Below, in pieces: positions 1 through 8,036 of a stretch of 64,000 nt of DNA; the first letter of the stretch is position 1; each line of letters begins with the position of its first letter. The stretch covers positions 62,001-126,000 of the forward strand of contig DDKS01000035.1 of the NCBI GenBank assembly GCA_002340095.1, written 5' to 3'. Source of the stretch: Betaproteobacteria bacterium UBA2592 (GTDB taxonomy: Bacteria; Pseudomonadota; Gammaproteobacteria; Burkholderiales; Rhodocyclaceae). The notes beneath the pieces are model-generated. The model did not search any database, was not told the origin of the DNA, and was given only the letters and a program-made list of their open reading frames with translations. The translations under genes were made by a program, and so were the position numbers.

Positions 1-68
1 TTCAGGTCGGCCCGGATGAAGACGCGCTTGCCGGACACATCCAGATCGGTGAGTTTCTTGACTTGCAT
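1..68 (-). CDS. pgk: Phosphoglycerate kinase, N-terminal fragment cut by window edge
   Basis: Only the first 22 codons are inside the window. The encoded start, MQVKKLTDLDVSGKRVFIRADL, is given here in parts: MQVKKLTDLD then SGKRVFIRADL. It matches the conserved N-terminus of phosphoglycerate kinase, whose R-x-D-x-N substrate-binding segment begins here. The enzyme makes ATP and 3-phosphoglycerate from 1,3-bisphosphoglycerate. It lies 13 bases downstream of epd on the same strand, the usual epd-pgk arrangement, so the two are probably co-transcribed. Identification rests on a short stretch but the motif is distinctive. Confidence 0.85.
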   Translation of the reverse strand, partial: MQVKKLTDLDVSGKRVFIRADL

Positions 69-81
69 GAAGAGTCTCCTG

Positions 82-1164
82 TTATCGCTGCGAAGTTGAA
101 TCGGGAGAAGCGGAAGGGGCGCTCAAGCGCAGCCAGTGCCGGGCCACGTCCAGCATCCGGTTGGCAAAGCCCCACTCGTTGTCGAACCAGACCAGCAGAT
201 TGATCAGCCGGGGGCCCACATTGCGAGTCTGGCTGCCATCGACGATGGCGGAATGGGGATCGTGGTTGAAATCGATGGAGGCATGGATTTCCTCCGAATA
301 GGCCAGCCGGCCGCGCAAAGGCCCCGCGGCGGCATCGGCCAGGAGGCGGTTCACCTGGCCGGCGCCCACCTCCTGGCCCACCTGGAGCACCAGGTCGATG
401 GCCGACACATTGAGGGTGGGCACGCGGATGGCCTTGGCCTGGACCTTGCCCGCCAGGCCAGGCAGGAGCCGCTCCACCCCCCGGGCCAGGCCGGTGGACA
501 CGGGGATGATGGATTGCATGGCAGAACGGGTGCGGCGCAGGTCCGTGTGGTGGTAGCCGTCGATCAAGGGCTGGTCGTTCATCACCGAATGCAAGGTGGT
601 AAGCAGCACCTGCTCGAGCCCAAGTTCCCGCGCCAGCAGGTCGAGCAGGGGCACCACGGCGTTGGTGGTGCAGGAGGCGTTGGAGACGATGCGCTCCGCC
701 CCGGTCAACTGCTGGTGATTGATGCCATAGACCACGGTGGCATCCACATCGGCAGCGCTGTTGGCCGGGTGGGAAAGCAGCAGCCGGGGCACTCCGGCGG
801 CCAGGAAGCGGCTCACCTGGGAGCGGTCGCCGTACTGGCCCGAGCATTCCAGCAGCAGGTCGAGGTCCAGGCTCTGCCAATCCACCGCCTCCGGCTCCCG
901 GGCGTGGCTCACGGCGATGGCCTGGCCGCCAACCAGCAGATGATCATCCCCCGCCGCCACCGGCACGGGGAAGCGGCCATGGGTGGAATCGAAACGGGTC
1001 AGATAGGCAATGCTGCCCAGATCCGCCGGCTCGTTGATGGCCACCACCTGCAGCTCCCCGGCCAGCCCCGCCTCGTAGAGGGCGCGCAAAAAGCAGCGAC
1101 CGATGCGGCCATAGCCGTTGATGGCAAGACGGAAGGGACGACAGGAGCCGAACACGGAGGCCAT
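82..1164 (-). CDS. epd: Erythrose-4-phosphate dehydrogenase (GAPDH family)
   Basis: A 360-residue type I GAPDH-fold enzyme. The N-terminal NAD-binding motif is INGYGRIGR and the catalytic cysteine lies in SNASCTTN. Features typical of Epd rather than GapA are HSVMNDQ after the active site, FNHDPHSAIVDG near residue 310 and VWFDNEWGFANRMLD at the end. Epd oxidises erythrose-4-phosphate to 4-phosphoerythronate, the first step of the pyridoxal-phosphate branch. The start at 1164 (MASVFGSCRPF) was chosen because upstream codons of the open frame do not look like GAPDH; a start a few codons further in is possible. A true GapA is encoded at 2902-3930. A GAPDH role cannot be excluded from sequence. 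Confidence 0.82.
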   Translation of the reverse strand: MASVFGSCRPFRLAINGYGRIGRCFLRALYEAGLAGELQVVAINEPADLGSIAYLTRFDSTHGRFPVPVAAGDDHLLVGGQAIAVSHAREPEAVDWQSLDLDLLLECSGQYGDRSQVSRFLAAGVPRLLLSHPANSAADVDATVVYGINHQQLTGAERIVSNASCTTNAVVPLLDLLARELGLEQVLLTTLHSVMNDQPLIDGYHHTDLRRTRSAMQSIIPVSTGLARGVERLLPGLAGKVQAKAIRVPTLNVSAIDLVLQVGQEVGAGQVNRLLADAAAGPLRGRLAYSEEIHASIDFNHDPHSAIVDGSQTRNVGPRLINLLVWFDNEWGFANRMLDVARHWLRLSAPSASPDSTSQR

Positions 1165-1324
1165 GGTCGAAAAGGGTGAAGGCCGGGATTTTACAGGGTT
1201 CGCCGGCCAAATCCGAACTTTGGATGTGGCAGCCTGGGCCAAGACGGCCGGACACTACCCCGGGTGGCAGGAAATGGCAAAGCTGATACATTGCCGGCCA
1301 GTTTTCACCCGCCCCGTCGCCCCC

Positions 1325-2167
1325 ATGCCCGTCACCCCCTTCCAAGCCCTGACCTGCCCCCTGGAGGGCGCCCCCCTGCAGTGCACCGGCACCGCCTGGC
1401 AATGTCCCTACGGGCACAGCTTCGACATGGCGAGCCAAGGCTACCTGCATCTGCTGCCGGTGCAGCACAAGCGTTCCCGGGACCCCGGGGACAGCAAGGA
1501 AATGGTGGCGGCCCGGCGCCGCTTCCTCAATGCCGGGCACTACCAACCCATCGCCGCCGCCGTGGCCCGCACCCTGCTGGCCGACCTGCCGGCCCGGGGT
1601 GACGCCAGCCTGCTCGATGCCGGCTGCGGCGAGGGCTACTATCTGCGCCAGCTGGCGGCGGCGACAGGCCCGGCGCAGAGACTGGCGGTGCTGGGCCTGG
1701 ACATCTCGAAATGGGCGGTGCAGGCCGCCGCCCGCCAGGACAAAGGCCCCCGCTGGGTGGTGGGCAGCAATGCCAGACTACCGGTCCTGCCCGCCAGTCT
1801 CGACCGCATCCTCTGCATGTTCGGCTTTCCCGTCTTCCCGGAATTCGCACGGGTGTTGAAACCCGGAGGACAGGTACTGCAGGTGGATGCAGGGCCGGAG
1901 CACCTGCGCCAGCTGCGCGAGCTCATCTACCCCCGGCTGAAACCGGAGCATCCGGCAGCACGGCCGGATATGCCGGGCTTCCAGCGGCTCGAGACAAGCT
2001 CCCTGGCCTACTGCCTGGAACTCACCCGGCCGGAACAGATCGCCGACCTGCTCGCCATGACCCCCCACCTGTACCGGGCCAGCCCCGAAGGCCGGGCCCG
2101 GGCGGCTGCCCTTGAGCGGCTCACCCTGCAGGTGGATGTTCGCCTGACCCGTCTGCAACGGGAATAG
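1325..2167 (+). CDS. rlmA: 23S rRNA (guanine-N1) methyltransferase, RlmA family
   Basis: 280 residues, close to the 269 of the E. coli enzyme that methylates G745 of 23S rRNA. An N-terminal zinc-finger-like segment (Cys11, Cys20, Cys27, His31) is followed by the family hallmark QHKRSRDPGDSKEMVAARR. The SAM-binding motif LDAGCGEGYY lies near residue 100, and RVLKPGG follows further on. The start at 1325 (MPVTPFQALTCP) puts the cysteine motif at the N-terminus as in homologues; the open frame extends upstream but not in a family-like way. One usual zinc ligand (second Cys of CPLC) is Glu here. It is transcribed divergently from epd. Confidence 0.87.
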   Translation: MPVTPFQALTCPLEGAPLQCTGTAWQCPYGHSFDMASQGYLHLLPVQHKRSRDPGDSKEMVAARRRFLNAGHYQPIAAAVARTLLADLPARGDASLLDAGCGEGYYLRQLAAATGPAQRLAVLGLDISKWAVQAAARQDKGPRWVVGSNARLPVLPASLDRILCMFGFPVFPEFARVLKPGGQVLQVDAGPEHLRQLRELIYPRLKPEHPAARPDMPGFQRLETSSLAYCLELTRPEQIADLLAMTPHLYRASPEGRARAAALERLTLQVDVRLTRLQRE

Positions 2168-2223
2168 GCCGCCCTGGCCCGCAAATTGCATGAAGCCTGC
2201 ATTTCCTTGACAGGACGAAGGTC

Positions 2224-2709
2224 ATGCACATCGACACCTCCCTACCCGGTCTGACGAACGCGGGCCAGCGCCACACCGGCAAAAGCGACCGGAGCGGCGC
2301 CGGGCCGGATTTTGCCGCCACCCTGGCCCGGACCCGGGCAGAAAATGCCGCCAGCCCCCCGGCCAGGGCCCCAAGCCCGGAAGAAAAGGCCGCCGAGGCC
2401 GAGGCGGCCCGGGAAGCCCTGTGGGCGGAATTCCGTGCCTACCTGGAAAAGACCCCGGCTGAACGGATGCGGGAATGGGTCCTGAAAACAATGGGCATCA
2501 GCGAAGCGGAACTGGCCGCCATGCCACCGGAGAAACGCATGGCCGTGGAGGCGGAAATCGCCGAAAGGATCCGGGAAAAGTTGCTGGGCAGGCAGGAGAA
2601 GGAGGAGAACACTCCCCCACCCCCGGGCAGCATCGGACAGGCCCCGGCCGGCCTGCCGGGGCGAGAGCTGGGGGCTGTCGCCTTCCTGGCCAACCTCCGG
2701 AACGACTGA
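2224..2709 (+). CDS. Conserved-looking hypothetical protein with C-terminal helical domain
   Basis: 161 residues, function unknown. The first 45 residues are low-complexity and polar, followed by an Ala/Glu-rich stretch. A compact helical segment at about residues 68-120 contains FRAYLEKTPAERMREWVL and MGISEAELAAMPPEKRM. This recurs in unannotated proteobacterial proteins that I recognise only as a family of unknown function. No signal peptide or membrane segment is visible. It begins 56 bases after rlmA on the same strand and is convergent with gap. Codon use (strong G/C at third positions) supports a real gene. Confidence 0.65.
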   Translation: MHIDTSLPGLTNAGQRHTGKSDRSGAGPDFAATLARTRAENAASPPARAPSPEEKAAEAEAAREALWAEFRAYLEKTPAERMREWVLKTMGISEAELAAMPPEKRMAVEAEIAERIREKLLGRQEKEENTPPPPGSIGQAPAGLPGRELGAVAFLANLRND

Positions 2710-2851
2710 TCAGGCCAGGGTGGCGGCGATCTGGCCGACGCAGCCCCCCCGGCGCACGGGAAAAGGTCCGACGTGGCCAACCGCAGGCAGGGAAACGACG
2801 GAAGGAGGGGCGAACGGATAGGTCATGGGCAGCCTCGTGGCAAAAAGCCAT

Positions 2852-2882
2852 AAAAAAACCGCCAGGAGGTCCGGGCGGTTTT
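2852..2882 (-). terminator. Rho-independent terminator of gap
   Basis: Read on the minus strand, a stem of AAAACCGCC pairing with GGCGGTTTT is followed by a run of T residues, just after the gap stop codon. The stem is nearly symmetric, so it may also stop weakly the plus-strand transcript of the unknown gene ending at 2709. Confidence 0.8.
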
Positions 2883-2901
2883 CAGCAGGCGGGCAAACCG
2901 C

Positions 2902-3930
2902 TTACTTGGCGGCCATCCAGGCGCGGGCGGCATCGAGCATGCGGCAGGAGTAGCCCCATTCGTTGTCGTACCAGGCCAGGACCTTGACCAGGGTCGAGCC
3001 GTCTTCGCCCTTCAGGACGCGGGTTTGCGTCGCATCGAAGGTGGAGGAGACGGTGGTGTGGTTGAAGTCGCTTGAGACCAGCGGCTCGGTGTTCACCGCC
3101 AGGATGCCCTTCAACGGGCCGTTGGCCGCCTGGGTCATCAGTTCGTTGATCTCTTCCTTGGTGGTGGCGCGTTCGGCGGTGAAGGTCAGGTCAACCAGCG
3201 AGACATTGATGGTCGGCACGCGCAGGGCGAAACCGTCGAACTTGCCGACCAGTTGCGGCAGCACCAGGCCGACGGCCTTGGCGGCGCCGGTCTTGGTCGG
3301 GATGATGTTGGCGGCGGCAGCGCGGGCACGGCGCAGGTCCTTGTGACGGACGTCGACGGTGACCTGGTCGTTGGTGTAGGCGTGCACGGTGGTCATCAGG
3401 CCACTTTTGATGCCGATGTGGTCGGACAGCACCTTGGCGACCGGGGCCAGGCAGTTGGTGGTGCAGGATGCGTTGGAGACGACGGTCATGTCGGCCTTGA
3501 GAACGCCTTCGTTGACGCCGACGACAATGGTGGTATCGACGTCGTCGCCCCCGGGGGCGGAAATCAGCACGCGCCTGGCGCCTTGCTCCAGCAGGGCCTG
3601 GGCCTTGGCCTTGGTGGTGTAGGCGCCGGTGCACTCGAGCAGCACGTCCACGCCGTGGCTGGCCCAGTTGACGCCCTTCGGGTCCTTGGTCGAGTAGAAG
3701 GGAATCTTCTTGCCGTCGATGATGAGGGTGTTTTCACCTTCGGTGTCGACGGAGGTGCCGAAGCGGCCATGGGTGGTGTCGTACTTCAACAGGTGGGCAT
3801 TGGTGGCGAGATCGCCGGAGGCGTTGATCGCCACGACGTCGAACTCGTTCTGCAGCCCCTGCTCGTAAATCGCGCGCAGCGTGCAGCGACCGATACGACC
3901 GAAACCGTTGATGGCAACCTTGATAGCCAT
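2902..3930 (-). CDS. gap: Glyceraldehyde-3-phosphate dehydrogenase, type I
   Basis: 342 residues, a full-length NAD-dependent GAPDH. VAINGFGRIGR is the dinucleotide fold and SNASCTTNCLAP carries the catalytic cysteine. HAYTNDQ and DLRRARAAAANIIPT are the phosphate-binding region, and WYDNEWGYSCRMLD closes the protein. It converts glyceraldehyde-3-phosphate to 1,3-bisphosphoglycerate in glycolysis and gluconeogenesis. An AAGGAGA ribosome site lies just upstream of the ATG. It follows tkt by 53 bases on the same strand and is followed by a clear terminator, so tkt-gap is a likely two-gene transcript. Confidence 0.97.
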   Translation of the reverse strand: MAIKVAINGFGRIGRCTLRAIYEQGLQNEFDVVAINASGDLATNAHLLKYDTTHGRFGTSVDTEGENTLIIDGKKIPFYSTKDPKGVNWASHGVDVLLECTGAYTTKAKAQALLEQGARRVLISAPGGDDVDTTIVVGVNEGVLKADMTVVSNASCTTNCLAPVAKVLSDHIGIKSGLMTTVHAYTNDQVTVDVRHKDLRRARAAAANIIPTKTGAAKAVGLVLPQLVGKFDGFALRVPTINVSLVDLTFTAERATTKEEINELMTQAANGPLKGILAVNTEPLVSSDFNHTTVSSTFDATQTRVLKGEDGSTLVKVLAWYDNEWGYSCRMLDAARAWMAAK

Positions 3931-3983
3931 GTCCTTCTCTCCTTGTGAGTTGTTCAGTGCAGCAAAGGTAAGGGGTTCCCGGC

Positions 3984-5987
3984 TCAGAGGCCGGCCTTGA
4001 CGGTGTTCACCACGTTGGCGACGGTGAAGCCATAGTGTTCGAAGAGCTTGCCGGCGGGAGCGGAGGCACCGAATTCATTGATGCCGATCACGGCCCCGTG
4101 CAGGCCCACGTACTTGTACCAGTAATCGCCATGCGCCGCTTCGATGGCAATGCGGCGCACGTGGCTGCCCAGCACGGCGAGCTTGTATTCCTTGCTTTGC
4201 CGGTCGAAGACGCTGGTGCAAGGCATGGAAACCACGCGCACGGGGATGCCCTCGGCAGCCAGGGCCGCCTGGGCATCCAGGGCCAGTTTCACTTCGGAGC
4301 CGGTGGCGATCAGCACGGCCTTGGGATGCTCGGCATCGGAGAGCACGTAGCCGCCCTTCCTGATGGTCTCGGCGGCAATGGCGCCGGTGACCGTGGGCAG
4401 GTTCTGGCGCGACAGGGCCAGGAGCGTCGGGCCATCCATGCGTTCGATGCCGGCAGCCCAGGCCACGGCGGTCTCGGTGGCGTCGCAGGGGCGCCACACG
4501 TCCAGGTTGGGAATCAGGCGCAGGCTGGGAATGTGTTCGACCGGCTGGTGCGTCGGGCCGTCTTCACCGAGACCGATGGAGTCATGGGTATAGACCATGA
4601 TCTGGCGCTGCCGCATCAGCGCCGCCATGCGGATGGCGTTGCGGGCGTAGTCGGAGAACACCAGGAAGGTCGCGGTGTAGGGAATCAGGCCGCCATGCAG
4701 GGCGATGCCGTTGGCGATGGCGGTCATGCCGAATTCGCGCACCCCGTAGTAGCAATAGTTGCCGCCTTCGGTGCGGGTAACGCCCTTGCTGCCCTGAACG
4801 AAGGTCAGGTTGGAAGCCGCCAGGTCGGCGGAGCCGCCGAACAGCTCGGGCAGGCCGGGCAGGTAGGCGGCGATGGCGTTCTGGCTGGCCTTGCGGGTGG
4901 CGATGTTTTCCTTCTTTTCCTGGCAGGCGGCGACGAAGGCGGCGACCTGCGCGTTCCAGTCGGCGGGCAGTTCGTTCTTGATCACCCGGCGCTCGAACTC
5001 GGCGGCCAGCTCGGGGAAGGCCGCCTGGTAGGCAGCGAAGCGGCCGGCCCACTCGGCCTCGGCCGCGGCACCCTTGGCCCGGGCATCCCAGGCGGCGTAT
5101 ACGTCGGCGGGAATCTCGAAGGGGGCGTGTTCCCAGCCGATGCAGGCCCGGGCAGCGGCCACTTCGTCCGCCCCCAGGGGAGCCCCGTGACAGTCGTGGC
5201 TGCCGGCCTTGTTCGGGGACCCCATGCCGATCACGGTCTTGCAGCAGATCAGGGTGGGCTTGCCGGTCTCGGCCTGGGCGGCCTTGAGGGCGGCTTCCAC
5301 GGCGGCGGGGTCGTGGCCGTTTACGGCGGGGATCACCTGCCAGCCGTAAGACTCGAAGCGCTTCGGGGTGTCGTCGGTGAACCAGCCTTCCACATGGCCG
5401 TCGATGGAGATGCCGTTGTCGTCCCAGAAGGCGATCAGCTTGCCCAGGCCGAGGGTGCCGGCCAGGGAGCAGGCTTCGTGGGAAATCCCTTCCATCAGGC
5501 AGCCGTCGCCCAGGAAGACGTAGGTGTAGTGGTTGACCACCTCATGGCCGGGCCGGTTGAACTCGGCGGCCAGCACCTTCTCGGCCAGGGCAAAGCCCAC
5601 GGCGTTGGTGATGCCTTGCCCCAGGGGGCCGGTGGTGGTCTCCACGCCGGGGGTGTGGCCCACTTCCGGATGGCCGGCGGTGGGAGAACCGAACTGGCGG
5701 AAATTCTTCAGGTCGTCGATGGAAACGGCGTAGCCGGTCAGGTGCAGGAGCGCATAGATCAGCATGGAGCCGTGCCCGTTGGAGAGCACGAAGCGGTCCC
5801 GGTCGGCCCAGCGGGGATTGGCGGGGTTGTGCTTCAGGTGACGGCGCCACAGCACCTCGGCGATTTCCGCCATGCCCATGGGGGCGCCCGGGTGGCCGGA
5901 ATTGGCCTTCTGCACGGCATCCATGGCCAGGGCGCGGATGGCGCCGGTGAGGGGATTGAAGGAAACCTGGGGGGTGCTAGCGCTCAT
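3984..5987 (-). CDS. tkt: Transketolase
   Basis: 667 residues. The thiamine-diphosphate motif runs from FLGDGCLMEGISHEA to FWDDNGISIDG at about residues 150-195. AIRALAMDAVQKANSGHPG at the N-terminus and the pyrimidine-domain segments GVREFGM and TATFLVFSDYARNA are all typical of transketolase. The enzyme moves two-carbon ketol units between sugar phosphates in the non-oxidative pentose-phosphate pathway. The start at 5987 (MSASTPQ) was chosen because the frame upstream reads into non-homologous, arginine-rich sequence. It is the promoter-proximal gene of tkt-gap and divergent from the HDOD gene at 6176. Confidence 0.97.
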   Translation of the reverse strand: MSASTPQVSFNPLTGAIRALAMDAVQKANSGHPGAPMGMAEIAEVLWRRHLKHNPANPRWADRDRFVLSNGHGSMLIYALLHLTGYAVSIDDLKNFRQFGSPTAGHPEVGHTPGVETTTGPLGQGITNAVGFALAEKVLAAEFNRPGHEVVNHYTYVFLGDGCLMEGISHEACSLAGTLGLGKLIAFWDDNGISIDGHVEGWFTDDTPKRFESYGWQVIPAVNGHDPAAVEAALKAAQAETGKPTLICCKTVIGMGSPNKAGSHDCHGAPLGADEVAAARACIGWEHAPFEIPADVYAAWDARAKGAAAEAEWAGRFAAYQAAFPELAAEFERRVIKNELPADWNAQVAAFVAACQEKKENIATRKASQNAIAAYLPGLPELFGGSADLAASNLTFVQGSKGVTRTEGGNYCYYGVREFGMTAIANGIALHGGLIPYTATFLVFSDYARNAIRMAALMRQRQIMVYTHDSIGLGEDGPTHQPVEHIPSLRLIPNLDVWRPCDATETAVAWAAGIERMDGPTLLALSRQNLPTVTGAIAAETIRKGGYVLSDAEHPKAVLIATGSEVKLALDAQAALAAEGIPVRVVSMPCTSVFDRQSKEYKLAVLGSHVRRIAIEAAHGDYWYKYVGLHGAVIGINEFGASAPAGKLFEHYGFTVANVVNTVKAGL

Positions 5988-6175
5988 GAAAAACCTGCTG
6001 CCGGGCGATGAAAAGGGCTGAATTATCGTCGAAAACCCCTGCTTTTGGGTAGGGGAAACAGGGGCTTGGCCGCCCAAGCCTCGACCCGCCCGGCGATCCG
6101 GCCCCGGCACGGGACCCGGTCGGCGTGAAGCGGCACCCCCCTCACTTTGGTAAGATGGCGCAACGGGAGAACCAG

Positions 6176-8029
6176 ATGACCGACCAGCCAGCTTTTTTGA
6201 AGCACCTTCAAAGCGAAGACAAACTTCCCTCGCCCCGGGGCCCGGCCCTGCAGGTCCTGCGCCTCACGCAGCAGGAAAGCTCCAGTCTCGAAGCCCTGGC
6301 CCACGCCATTTCCGCCGACCCGGTACTCACCGGCCGCCTGCTCAAGGCAGCCAACGCCGTGCGCCCTGTGGGGCAACGCCCGGTGGCCGCCCTGCGCGAT
6401 GCGGTACGGCTGCTGGGATTTTCCGCCGTGCGTGGCCTGGCCCTGGGTTTCTGCCTGCTGAACGACTATCGCCAGGGCCCCTGTCCCGGTTTCGACTACC
6501 AGAAGTTCTGGTCCGGCTCCCTGCTCCGGGGCCTGGCCCTCCAGGCCGTGTGCCAGGAAGTGCGGGTGATTCCCGTCGAAGAGGCTTTCAGCCTCGGGCT
6601 TCTGGTCCGCATCGGCGACCTGGCCCTGGCCAGCGGCGTCCCCGAGGCCTACGGGGAATTATTGACCCTGCCCCGCAGCATTCGGGCCCAGAAAGAGCGC
6701 AGCCGCTTCGGCATGGACAGTGCCGGACTCTCCCAGGCCATGCTGACCGACTGGGGCCTGCCCCCGGTGCTGACGGACCCGGTCGCCTGGCAGGACCAGC
6801 CCGACCAGGCCCCCTTCCGGGAAGGCAGTCGCCCCTGGAACCTGCTCCAGGCCATCACCCTGGCCTCGGCCATCGTCGAGGTCTGCCAGGCCGAGGAAGC
6901 CGACCGGCGCAGCATGGTGGCCGGTCTGCTGATGCAGGGGGCACGCCTGTCCATGAGCCCGGAGCATCTACCCGACCTGGTGGACCGGGTCGTGGCCGAC
7001 TGGCAGGACTGGGCCGGACTGTTCCAGGTTCCCGCCGGCGACCTGCCCCCCTTTGCCCAGATCGCCCAGCCCACCGCCCTGCTCGAGACCGGCGGCGACC
7101 CGATGCAGGAAACCGGAGGCCAGACCCGGCTGCGGGTGCTGGTGGTGGATGACGAGGCCAGCCTGCGTGGTTTCCTGCGCGCCCTGCTGGAGCAGCTCGG
7201 TTTCCAGGTGATCGATGCGCCCGATGGGGCCAGCGCCCTGGAAATCGCGGCCACCCAGCCCCTGGACTTGGTGGTGTCGGACTGGCTGATGCCCGGCATC
7301 GACGGCCTCGAGCTGACCCGCCGCCTGCGCCAGAGTGAAAACGGCAAGACCCTGTTCATCCTGCTGCTCACCCAGCTGTCCGACGACGACAAGCTGGTGG
7401 AGGCCTTCGCCGCCGGGGTGGACGATTTCATCGGCAAGCCCCTCAAGCCCCGGGTGTTCGCGGCCCGGCTGCGGGCGGCGCGGCGGGTCATCACCCTGCG
7501 CCGGGAGGTCGAACGGGACCGGATCAACTTCCAGCGCTGCGCCGCCGATTTCGCCGCCACCCACCGACGCCTGCAGACCCTGGCCCACAGCGACCCCCTC
7601 ACCGGCCTGCCCCACCGCCAGCAGGGCATCGCCCTGCTGCACCAGGCCGTGGGCCAGGCCCGGCAGGAACAAAAGCCCCTGCACTGCATCCTCGTCACCC
7701 TGCCCTCCCTGGGCCCGATCAACCACAAGCTGGGGCGGCAGGCAGGCGACCGGCTCCTGACCCAGATCGCCCAGATGTTGAGCGCCGGCCTGCGGCCCGG
7801 AGACCGGATCTGCCGCTACGGCGACAAGAGCTTCCTCATCACCTGCCCGGACACGGCGCCCCCCCAGGCCCAGCTGGCCGCCCGGCGCATGGCCGCCGTG
7901 GTGGAAAAGCAGTGCGAACCGGTCGAGGCCCGGCCCCGGGTTCGCCTGTGCGCCCTGGAAAACGGGATGGCAGACGAGGATGCCCTGCTCGATGCCCTGG
8001 AAAACAGCCCCCCCCTGGGAGCGGCGTGA
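6176..8029 (+). CDS. HDOD / response-regulator / degenerate GGDEF signalling protein
   Basis: 617 residues, cytoplasmic. Residues 10-255 form an HDOD domain (LSADPVLTGRLLKAAN-like repeats, QRPVAALRDAVRLLGF). Residues 318-440 are a receiver domain with VVDDE, the phospho-acceptor Asp near 368 in SDWLMPGIDG, and a Lys in IGKPLKPR. The last 170 residues are GGDEF-like (HSDPLTGLPHRQQG), but the active-site signature is GDKSF rather than GGDEF. Diguanylate cyclase activity is therefore unlikely. An RxxD motif (RPGD) remains at the spacing of the inhibitory c-di-GMP site. A GGGAGA ribosome site precedes the ATG. The next signalling gene starts 7 bases after its stop, so the two are an operon. Confidence 0.85.
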   Translation: MTDQPAFLKHLQSEDKLPSPRGPALQVLRLTQQESSSLEALAHAISADPVLTGRLLKAANAVRPVGQRPVAALRDAVRLLGFSAVRGLALGFCLLNDYRQGPCPGFDYQKFWSGSLLRGLALQAVCQEVRVIPVEEAFSLGLLVRIGDLALASGVPEAYGELLTLPRSIRAQKERSRFGMDSAGLSQAMLTDWGLPPVLTDPVAWQDQPDQAPFREGSRPWNLLQAITLASAIVEVCQAEEADRRSMVAGLLMQGARLSMSPEHLPDLVDRVVADWQDWAGLFQVPAGDLPPFAQIAQPTALLETGGDPMQETGGQTRLRVLVVDDEASLRGFLRALLEQLGFQVIDAPDGASALEIAATQPLDLVVSDWLMPGIDGLELTRRLRQSENGKTLFILLLTQLSDDDKLVEAFAAGVDDFIGKPLKPRVFAARLRAARRVITLRREVERDRINFQRCAADFAATHRRLQTLAHSDPLTGLPHRQQGIALLHQAVGQARQEQKPLHCILVTLPSLGPINHKLGRQAGDRLLTQIAQMLSAGLRPGDRICRYGDKSFLITCPDTAPPQAQLAARRMAAVVEKQCEPVEARPRVRLCALENGMADEDALLDALENSPPLGAA

Positions 8030-8036
8030 GGCGGCC

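Noticed and set aside
4035..6011. Long plus-strand open frame opposite tkt
   Set aside because: It has no recognisable domains and mirrors the third-position GC bias of tkt. It is an antisense shadow.
6031..6066. Inverted CCCCTG/CAGGGG repeat upstream of tkt
   Set aside because: It could be an operator, but the arms are short, the spacing is large and GC-rich DNA gives such matches often. No regulator gene lies beside it.
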